A DNA stretch of 11,967 nucleotides, from positions 1-11,967 of the forward strand of contig CANBQX010000050.1 in assembly GCA_947371775.1 (NCBI GenBank), in the 5' to 3' direction. A model generated the notes under the pieces. It worked only from the letters and a program-made list of their open reading frames with translations. It had not been told where the DNA came from and did not search any database. Below are positions 7,152 through 11,967 of this stretch, in pieces. The position numbers and the translations under genes were made by a program. The DNA is from Comamonadaceae bacterium. Lineage in GTDB: Bacteria; Pseudomonadota; Gammaproteobacteria; Burkholderiales; Burkholderiaceae_C. Positions within the stretch are counted from its first letter, which is position 1. Every line of letters starts with the position of its first letter.

Positions 7152-7949
7152 TTAGCGCCATGTTTTTTTCTTTTTCCAGCGGCGCTCGGTTCGCACGCCG
7201 GCTTCTTTGAGCCCGAGGTAGAACTCTTTGATGTCGTCCTTCTCGCGCAGATGGGCGCAGGTGTCTTCCATCACAATGCGTCCGTTTTCCAGCACGTAGC
7301 CGTAGTCCGAGGCATTGAGTGCCATGTTGGCGTTTTGCTCGACCAGCAAAATCGTGGTGCCCCGCTCGCGGTTGATGCGCACCACAATCTCGAAAATCTC
7401 TTTGGTCAGCTTGGGGCTCAGGCCCAGGCTGGGCTCGTCCAGCAAAATCAAATCGGGGTTGGCCATCAAGGCGCGCGAAATGGCCAGCATCTGCTGCTGA
7501 CCGCCTGACAACAGGCCCGCGTCCTGGGTGCTGCGCTCGCGCAGAATCGGAAAGTAGCCGTACACCGTTTCGATATCACGCGCCACGCCATCGCGGTCGC
7601 TGCGGGTGTAGGCGCCCATCAGCAGGTTGTCGCGCACACTCAGCAGAGGAAAAACCTCGCGGCCTTCGGGCACATGGCTCAGGCCTTGCTGCACGATGAA
7701 CGAAGGGTCTTTGGCGGTGATGTCCTGGCCTTTGAACTCGACCGAGCCTTTGCGCGGATCGATGATGCCGGAGATGGTTTTCAGAATCGTGGTTTTACCG
7801 GCGCCGTTGGAGCCCAGCACGGCTGCAATCTCGCCGCGCCGCACTTGAAGGCTCACACCCCTGATTGCTTTGATCGGGCCGTAGGCACTTTCCACGTTCA
7901 GGAGCTTGAGCACCGGCTGGTCGCTGATGGCGGGTGGCAGACTGCTCAT
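7152..7949 (-). CDS. livF: Liv-type ABC transporter ATP-binding protein LivF
   Basis: This is one of the two cytosolic ATPases that power the LivHM permease, 265 residues long. Walker A is GSNGAGKTT (46-54), the signature is LSGGQQQM (147-154) and Walker B is LILLDEP (167-173). LVEQN (202-206) takes the place of the usual H-loop, a LivF family trait. HVPEGREVFPLLSV (92-105) is the typical LivF Q-loop region stretch. The C-terminal extension after YLG ends in a basic tail with four lysines (RRWKKKKTWR), making the protein longer than E. coli LivF. The ATG overlaps the TGA of livG (ATGA, 7946-7949), and a perfect AGGAGGT Shine-Dalgarno lies at 7955-7961, 5 nt away. Strong translational coupling to livG is expected. 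The stop is TAA 7152-7154. Confidence 0.95.
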   Translation of the reverse strand: MSSLPPAISDQPVLKLLNVESAYGPIKAIRGVSLQVRRGEIAAVLGSNGAGKTTILKTISGIIDPRKGSVEFKGQDITAKDPSFIVQQGLSHVPEGREVFPLLSVRDNLLMGAYTRSDRDGVARDIETVYGYFPILRERSTQDAGLLSGGQQQMLAISRALMANPDLILLDEPSLGLSPKLTKEIFEIVVRINRERGTTILLVEQNANMALNASDYGYVLENGRIVMEDTCAHLREKDDIKEFYLGLKEAGVRTERRWKKKKTWR

Positions 7950-8791
7950 GGCGCACCTCCTGCGTTGACGCGCGGGCTCAAGCCCACGGGGCGGCGCAGC
8001 GAGGACACGTCGTCCACCGTGCCCAGATAGGCCTCGATCACGCCGGGGTCGTTTTGCACTTCGCGCGGCGTGCCCATGGCCAGCACCTCGCCTTGGTTCA
8101 TGGCCAGCACGCGGTCAGAGACTTTGGATACCAGGCCCATGTCGTGTTCCACCATGAGCACGCTGATGCCGAGTTCTTGTTGAATGTCCTGGATCCAAAA
8201 AGCCATGTCGTCGGTTTCTTCCACGTTCAAGCCGGAGGAGGGCTCGTCCAGCAGCAAAAGCTTGGGTTCGGTGCACAGTGCGCGCGCCATTTCCACCACC
8301 TTGCGCACGCCGTAGGGCAGGCCTGCCACAAAGGTATCGCGGTAGTGCTGCAGGTTCAAAAAGTCGATGACTTCTTCGGCTTTTTCACGCGATTGCAGCT
8401 CGGCTTCACGGGCCGTCGACGTAAAGAACAGGTCTTGCCAGAAACCACTTTGGCGGTGCGTATGGCGACCGATCAAGAGGTTGTGCAATACCGAGGCGTG
8501 CTCGAACAATTCGATGTTTTGAAAGGTTCGCGCTATGCCCAAAGCCGCCACATCCTGCGGCGCCTGGTCGGTCAATTTAACCAAGCCCTTAGGCCCTTGG
8601 TAGTCAATGGTGCCCGTGGTGGGGGTGTAGATGCGGCTGATCAGGTTGAACACCGTGGTCTTGCCCGCGCCGTTGGGGCCGATCAGTGTGAACACCTCGC
8701 CCTGCTTGACGTCGAAGCTGACGTTGTTGACCGCCAGCACGCCGCCGAAGCGCACGCTCAAATTGTGGGCCGATAAAAGGGTCGCGGTCAT
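7946..8791 (-). CDS. livG: Liv-type ABC transporter ATP-binding protein LivG
   Basis: Second ATPase of the importer, 281 residues. Walker A is GPNGAGKTT (38-46), followed by the LivG-type stretch GIARTFQNIELFEHASVLHN (85-104). The ABC signature is degenerate, LPYGVRK (158-164). Walker B is LLLLDEPSSGL (178-188) and the H-loop is VEHDMGLV (214-221) with His216. The protein ends with about 25 residues beyond the usual EAYLG motif (253-257), rich in Arg and Pro. Its ATG overlaps the livM stop (ATGA, 8788-8791), and its own stop overlaps the livF start, so three genes are translationally linked. No strong separate Shine-Dalgarno is visible, which fits reliance on ribosomes finishing livM. Confidence 0.95.
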   Translation of the reverse strand: MTATLLSAHNLSVRFGGVLAVNNVSFDVKQGEVFTLIGPNGAGKTTVFNLISRIYTPTTGTIDYQGPKGLVKLTDQAPQDVAALGIARTFQNIELFEHASVLHNLLIGRHTHRQSGFWQDLFFTSTAREAELQSREKAEEVIDFLNLQHYRDTFVAGLPYGVRKVVEMARALCTEPKLLLLDEPSSGLNVEETDDMAFWIQDIQQELGISVLMVEHDMGLVSKVSDRVLAMNQGEVLAMGTPREVQNDPGVIEAYLGTVDDVSSLRRPVGLSPRVNAGGAP

Positions 8792-9864
8792 TTCAGGCGG
8801 TCCGATTTTTGAAAGGATTTCTGCCGCTTGAACATGCCTTTGCGGTAGAACGGAAACATCTCTATGTAGGTGCGCACCTTGAGCCAGCGCCCATACAGGC
8901 CCATGGGCTCAAACAGCACGAAGGCGATCAGCACCAGGCCATAAACCAAGCCCTGCAGGCCAGGTGCCTGACCCACCACAGTGGGCAGGTAGTCTTTGAC
9001 CATGGCAATCAGCTGCGGCATGGTGATGAGGAAAATCGCACCCAAAAACGCGCCGTGGATGGAGCCCAGGCCGCCAATCACAATCATCAGCAGCAAGTCG
9101 ATGGACTGCAAAATATTGAACTGGTCGGGCGAAATGAACTGCAGCTTGTGCACATAGAGCGCACCCGCCACGCCTGCCAAGCCGGCCGACAGCGCAAACG
9201 ACAGCGTTTTGTAGCGCGCCAGGTGAATACCCATGCTTTGCGCGGAGATCTCAGAATCCCGGATGGCCACAAACGCCCGGCCTGTGGGCGCGCGCAGCAA
9301 GTTCACGATGCCCAGCGTGGCCAGGACCGTGATCAGCAGGCACAAAAAGTAAAACTGAACTTCGGTCTCCAGCACCCAGCCAAACAGGTCGGGTTTTCCA
9401 ATGTGCATGCCCGCATTGCCCCCGGTGACCGACTCCCAGCGGGCCAGCACCTCTTCGACGATGAAGCCGAAAGACAGCGTTGCCATGCCCAAGTAAATGC
9501 CTTTGACCCGCAGAGCGGGCAGACCGACCACCCAGCCCACGGCGGCCGACAGGGCGCCAGCACCGGCCAGCGCCACGGGGAAGGGCACACCCGCATTGCT
9601 CAGCACCGCCTGCGTGTAGGCGCCCACGCCCAAGAAGGCCGCGTGCCCCAGCGAAAACAAACCGGTAAAGCCCGCCAGCAGCATGATGCCCAGCGCGGCG
9701 ATGCTGTAAATCAGCACAAAGGTCAGTTGCGCCAGCCAGTATTCGGTAAACAGCCACGGTGCTGCCAGCAACGCTAGCAGCAGCACGCTGTACCAAAAGG
9801 TGTGGCCGCCGTGCTTGGCCAGCGATATGTCCTGCGTGTAGGCAGTTTTGAAGATGAAGCGCAT
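8788..9864 (-). CDS. livM: Liv-type ABC transporter permease LivM
   Basis: Inner-membrane permease subunit, 358 residues from ATG 9864. Several hydrophobic segments are evident, such as 26-46, 47-67, 92-115, 170-190, 222-240 and 300-320. The EAA-like cytosolic loop that docks the ATPases is GRAFVAIRDSEISAQSMGIHLARYK (195-219, in part). GLGSIHGAFLGA (265-276) is the second family hallmark. The last 30 residues are strongly basic and hydrophilic (RKGMFKRQKSF). A longer frame from TTG 9897 would overlap livH by 29 nt. The ATG is preferred because it has a Shine-Dalgarno-like AAGGT 8 nt upstream and starts 4 nt after the livH stop. Its stop overlaps the livG start. Confidence 0.94.
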   Translation of the reverse strand: MRFIFKTAYTQDISLAKHGGHTFWYSVLLLALLAAPWLFTEYWLAQLTFVLIYSIAALGIMLLAGFTGLFSLGHAAFLGVGAYTQAVLSNAGVPFPVALAGAGALSAAVGWVVGLPALRVKGIYLGMATLSFGFIVEEVLARWESVTGGNAGMHIGKPDLFGWVLETEVQFYFLCLLITVLATLGIVNLLRAPTGRAFVAIRDSEISAQSMGIHLARYKTLSFALSAGLAGVAGALYVHKLQFISPDQFNILQSIDLLLMIVIGGLGSIHGAFLGAIFLITMPQLIAMVKDYLPTVVGQAPGLQGLVYGLVLIAFVLFEPMGLYGRWLKVRTYIEMFPFYRKGMFKRQKSFQKSDRLK

Positions 9865-9868
9865 GGGA

Positions 9869-10747
9869 TCAGACCTTTTTGCGGAGTTTTTCGCCAAACA
9901 GGCCGTTGGGTTTGACCATGAGCATCACCAGCACCACGATGTAGGCGGCGGTGTCTTTGAAACCATCCGGCAGGTAAAACCCGGAAAAAGACTCCACCAG
10001 CCCGATCACCACCCCACCCACAATCGCGCCGGGCAAGCTGCCGAAGCCGCCGACCACCGCCGCGGGAAAGGCTTTGAGACCGATGAAGCCCATGTTGGCG
10101 TGCACAAAGGTAATAGGTGCCAGCAGCAGGCCTGCAATGCAAGCGACCGCCGCAGCCAGACCCCAGGCAATGCCGTTCAAACGCTTGACGGGAATGCCCA
10201 TGTAATACGCCGCCAGTTGGTTTTGGGAGGCCGCCTGCATGGCAATGCCCAGTTTGCTGTAGCGGAACAAGGCAAACAGCAGGGCACACAGCACGCCGGT
10301 GGCGGCGATCACCACCATCTGCTCCACATTGAGCACCAGACCGGCGACGCGCCAGATCTCGTCCTTGTAAGGCACCGGCAGCGCCAGGGTGTCGGTGCCC
10401 ATGCCCGGGATCATGGTGATCAGGCCCCGCGCCACATAGCCAATGCCAATGGTGAGCATGACGATGGAAAACGCAGGCTGCCCCAGGATGGGCCGGATGA
10501 CGGCAAACTCGATCAGCGCGCCCAAGAGCGCCATGCCCACGACCGCAGCCAGGACCGCAGCCCAGTAGGGCCAGCCCAGAATGGTCATGCCCACCAGGCC
10601 CGCAAATGCGCCCAGCATCATCAGTTCGCCTTGGGCAAAGCTAACGGTCTCGGTCGCCTTGTAAATGAGCACAAAGCCCATCGCGATCAGACCGTAGATG
10701 CAGCCCTGCGCTACCCCGCTGATCAGCAATTGAAAAAACTGCACCAT
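9869..10747 (-). CDS. livH: Liv-type ABC transporter permease LivH
   Basis: Inner-membrane permease subunit and first gene of the transport cluster, 292 residues. It begins MVQFFQLLISGVAQGCIYGLI, a typical LivH N-terminus with the GxxxGxIYGL helix. Next comes the SFAQGELMMLGAF segment (36-48), the strongest LivH landmark. The EAA-like loop is KLGIAMQAASQNQLAAYYMG (165-184). KAFPAAVVGGFGSLPGA (225-241) and the closing KPNGLFGEK (279-287) are also diagnostic. The ATG at 10747 is preceded by AAGGAG (10750-10755), only 2 nt from the start codon, which is shorter than usual. It lies about 100 nt downstream of the thioesterase gene across an AT-rich gap that probably holds the cluster promoter. Confidence 0.95.
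   Translation of the reverse strand: MVQFFQLLISGVAQGCIYGLIAMGFVLIYKATETVSFAQGELMMLGAFAGLVGMTILGWPYWAAVLAAVVGMALLGALIEFAVIRPILGQPAFSIVMLTIGIGYVARGLITMIPGMGTDTLALPVPYKDEIWRVAGLVLNVEQMVVIAATGVLCALLFALFRYSKLGIAMQAASQNQLAAYYMGIPVKRLNGIAWGLAAAVACIAGLLLAPITFVHANMGFIGLKAFPAAVVGGFGSLPGAIVGGVVIGLVESFSGFYLPDGFKDTAAYIVVLVMLMVKPNGLFGEKLRKKV
9873..9877 (-). promoter_or_regulatory. Ribosome-binding site that fixes the livM start
   Basis: On the minus strand this reads AAGGT within AAAAAGGTC, 8 nt before ATG 9864. It lies inside the last codons of livH. No comparable site precedes the TTG at 9897, so the ATG is chosen as the start of livM. Confidence 0.5.
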
Positions 10748-10770
10748 GTCTCCTTGTGTTGTGCAGTCGA

Positions 10771-10776
10771 TTTATA
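10771..10776 (-). promoter_or_regulatory. Possible -10 element for the liv cluster
   Basis: The minus strand reads TATAAA here, 23 nt before the livH ATG, which would give a leader of roughly 15 nt. No good -35 match lies 16-18 nt upstream (TCAAGG at the 17-nt spacing), so an activator-dependent promoter is possible. A separate TTGACT (10855-10850) further upstream resembles a -35 box but has only a weak -10 partner. Tentative. Confidence 0.25.
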
Positions 10777-10808
10777 GCGGGCTACCTCGAAATCCTTGAT
10801 AGGGTTGT

Positions 10809-10855
10809 TACTGACAGAGAAACAAATACTGACAATTTTGTTTTGACAGAGTCAA
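10809..10855. repeat. Repeated TGACA elements and dyads upstream of livH (candidate operator)
   Basis: On the + strand, TACTGACA occurs at 10809-10816 and again at 10827-10834, 18 bp apart. A third TTTTGACA lies at 10841-10848. GACAGAG occurs twice (10813-10819 and 10845-10851). Two dyads overlap them: AACAAA-N10-TTTGTT (10821-10842) and TTGAC-AGA-GTCAA (10843-10855). The second overlaps the thioesterase stop codon. This AT-rich cluster stands out in GC-rich surroundings and lies just upstream of the transporter cluster, as expected for a regulator-binding region. The regulator is unknown. Confidence 0.4.
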
Positions 10856-11295
10856 TTTTTGGGAATTTCGCGAGGCCGTCCCTGGTCATCAATAGCCACA
10901 TACGTCACAAGGGCTTCGGTCACTTTGATGTACTGGCCTTGGGTGCGAAAGCGTTCGGCAAACACCTCTACTTTGACGGTGATGGAGGTGCGACCAATCC
11001 GTGACACTTTCGAGAAAAACGACAGGATGTCGCCCACACGCACCGGCTGTTTGAAGATGAACTCGTTGACCGCCACGGTGGCCATGCGGCCCTGCGTGTA
11101 GCGCGCCGGCAGCACCGAACCTGCCAGGTCCACCTGCGCCATCACCCAGCCGCCAAAAATGTCGCCATTGGCGTTGCAGTCGCCCGGCATGGGAATCACC
11201 TTGAGCACCAGCACCTGGTCGGTGGGCAATTCAACGCCAGCAGGGGCTGAAGGGGTGGCGATAGGGGCGGACGTGGCGTGAGGCAAAGTGGACAT
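10852..11295 (-). CDS. YciA-type hot-dog acyl-CoA thioesterase
   Basis: It hydrolyses acyl-CoA to free acid and CoA in the cytosol. From ATG 11295 it has 147 residues, close to E. coli YciA. The hallmark is MPGDCNANGDIFGGW (36-50) with the catalytic Asp at 45. It is followed by VDLAG (55-59), the strand VAVNEFIFKQPVRVGD (74-89) and TEALVTYVAIDDQGRPREIP (126-145), all matching the YciA/acyl-CoA thioester hydrolase group. The first 20 residues are Ala/Pro/Ser-rich and poorly conserved. An alternative start at ATG 11334 adds 13 residues and has an AAGGAG 3 nt upstream, but its codon overlaps the divergent ABC gene start. ATG 11295 has no visible Shine-Dalgarno. The MST start resembles E. coli YciA. 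The stop TGA is 10852-10854. Confidence 0.88.
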   Translation of the reverse strand: MSTLPHATSAPIATPSAPAGVELPTDQVLVLKVIPMPGDCNANGDIFGGWVMAQVDLAGSVLPARYTQGRMATVAVNEFIFKQPVRVGDILSFFSKVSRIGRTSITVKVEVFAERFRTQGQYIKVTEALVTYVAIDDQGRPREIPKN

Positions 11296-11332
11296 GGGCA
11301 CAATCGGAGTTTGTTGCTTTGAATTGTCTCCC
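11296..11332. promoter_or_regulatory. Very short divergent intergenic region
   Basis: Only 37 nt separate the preferred starts of the thioesterase (-) and the ABC exporter (+). I see no consensus -35/-10 pair on either strand. An AT-rich patch (TTTGTTGCTTTGAATTGT on the + strand) is the only promoter-like stretch. At least one promoter must overlap the neighbouring gene's coding sequence, or one start is misassigned. Confidence 0.3.
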
Positions 11333-11967
11333 ATGCGCTCCTTTGGCCCGTCTGCCGACTCCCCCCGTACTTTGCCTGCCGCCAGCGGCGCCGCTGCGAG
11401 CGATGCCCCCGGGCGCAAGGCCGGCGACTGGAGCACCCTGAAGCGCTTGTTCCCCTATCTGTGGGCCTACAAGTGGCGGGTGGTGGTCGCCCTGTCGCTC
11501 ATGGTGGGTGCCAAGGTGGCCAATGTGGGCGTGCCGCTCTTGCTCAAAACGCTGGTCGACACCATGACTCCCCAACCGGGCGCTGTCACTGCAGTGCTGG
11601 TGGTGCCGGTGGCATTGCTGGTGGGCTATGCGGCGCTGCGCCTGTCCACCTCGCTGTTTGCCGAATTGCGAGATTTGGTTTTTTCTAAAGCCACGGAAGG
11701 TGCGGCGCGCAGCATTTCACTGGGCGTGTTCCGGCACTTGCATTCCATGAGCTTGCGCTTTCATCTGGATCGCCAGACCGGGGGCATGACGCGCGACATT
11801 GAGCGCGGCACCCGCGCCGTGCATTCACTGGTGTCGTTCTCGCTCTACAGCATCATTCCCACCCTGATTGAAGTGGGTTTGGTGCTGACGCTGCTGGCCG
11901 TCAAGTTTGATGTCTGGTTTGCCGGCATCACGCTGATTGCGCTGGCGCTGTACATCAGCTTCACCAT
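11333..11967 (+). CDS. Atm1-type (heavy-metal/glutathione-conjugate) ABC exporter, N-terminal part, cut by the window end
   Basis: This is the start of a half-size ABC exporter: 211 residues of the transmembrane domain are visible and the ATPase domain lies outside the window. After a low-complexity Ala/Ser/Pro leader (1-30) comes DWSTLKRLFPYLWAYKWRV (32-50), the usual opening of the bacterial Atm1/HMT1 family. Next are the first hydrophobic helix with GAKVANVGVPLLLKTLVD (59-76) and a second around 87-105. RSISLGVFRHLHSMSLRFHL (126-145) and RQTGGMTRDIERGTRAV (147-163) are highly typical of Atm1-like exporters and distinguish them from lipid-A (MsbA) exporters. Family members export glutathione-linked metals or Fe-S precursors; the substrate here is inferred from family only. 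The start ATG 11333 has no clear Shine-Dalgarno. An in-frame ATG at 11294 would add 13 residues but lies within the thioesterase start. Confidence 0.88.
   Translation, partial: MRSFGPSADSPRTLPAASGAAASDAPGRKAGDWSTLKRLFPYLWAYKWRVVVALSLMVGAKVANVGVPLLLKTLVDTMTPQPGAVTAVLVVPVALLVGYAALRLSTSLFAELRDLVFSKATEGAARSISLGVFRHLHSMSLRFHLDRQTGGMTRDIERGTRAVHSLVSFSLYSIIPTLIEVGLVLTLLAVKFDVWFAGITLIALALYISFT

Noticed and set aside
8809..9777. 322-residue open frame on the + strand opposite livM
   Set aside because: It is rich in Gln, His and Arg, lacks motifs and lies wholly opposite a convincing permease gene.
8788..9897. 369-residue LivM starting at TTG 9897
   Set aside because: It would overlap livH by 29 nt with no ribosome site; ATG 9864 has an AAGGT 8 nt upstream and sits just after the livH stop.
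10843..10860. TTGAC-AGA-GTCAA followed by TTTTT as a + strand terminator
   Set aside because: The stem is only 5 bp with a 3-nt loop and is AT-rich, and no plus-strand gene lies upstream to be terminated. An operator-like dyad is more plausible.
10852..11436. 194-residue version of the thioesterase starting upstream of 11334
   Set aside because: The extra N-terminus is antisense to the conserved start of the Atm1-type exporter, is low in complexity and exceeds the usual YciA length. Starts at 11295 or 11334 are more plausible.

Overview
The window looks like chromosomal DNA of a betaproteobacterium, most likely Comamonadaceae or a close Burkholderiales relative. This is inferred from the high GC content, the tail-to-tail greB/spoT pair, the sequence type of the Liv-family transporter and the Atm1-type exporter start. 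No rRNA, tRNA, CRISPR array, insertion sequence or phage gene was seen. Almost all of the sequence is coding, and most genes lie on the minus strand.

Layout: (1) bases 1-423 (+) hold the 3' part of greB, a transcript-cleavage factor. (2) Bases 420-2648 (-) hold a bifunctional SpoT/Rel (p)ppGpp enzyme whose stop codon overlaps that of greB. (3) Bases 2703-2762 hold two stem-loops. One has a T7 tract and is a convincing intrinsic terminator for the long minus-strand cluster upstream. (4) Bases 2774-10747 (-) form one transporter cluster. In transcription order it is livH, livM, livG, livF, an acyl-CoA synthetase (AMP-forming), then two tandem paralogous periplasmic binding proteins. livH-livM-livG-livF are tightly packed (ATGA overlaps or a 4-nt gap). 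The ligase and the binding proteins follow after short gaps. (5) Bases 10748-10851 are an AT-rich regulatory gap with repeated TGACA elements and two small dyads. (6) Bases 10852-11295 (-) hold a YciA-type acyl-CoA thioesterase. (7) From 11333 (+) a divergently transcribed Atm1-type ABC exporter starts and runs off the window.

How the genes work together (inference): the Liv-type ABC importer, with two alternative binding proteins, probably imports a carboxylic acid that the co-encoded CoA ligase activates on entry. The binding proteins resemble LivJ/LivK, but the position aligned with the glutamate that holds the amino group of leucine in LivJ is Ser in one and Val in the other. That argues against a plain amino-acid importer. 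The actual substrate cannot be read from the sequence. The thioesterase upstream could be the reverse arm of the acyl-CoA pool, or an unrelated housekeeping gene.

I see no clearly new type of system. The points most worth following are the transporter-ligase coupling with duplicated receptors, the repeat-rich region before livH, the C-rich leader between livF and the ligase, and the very compact divergent start region near 11333.
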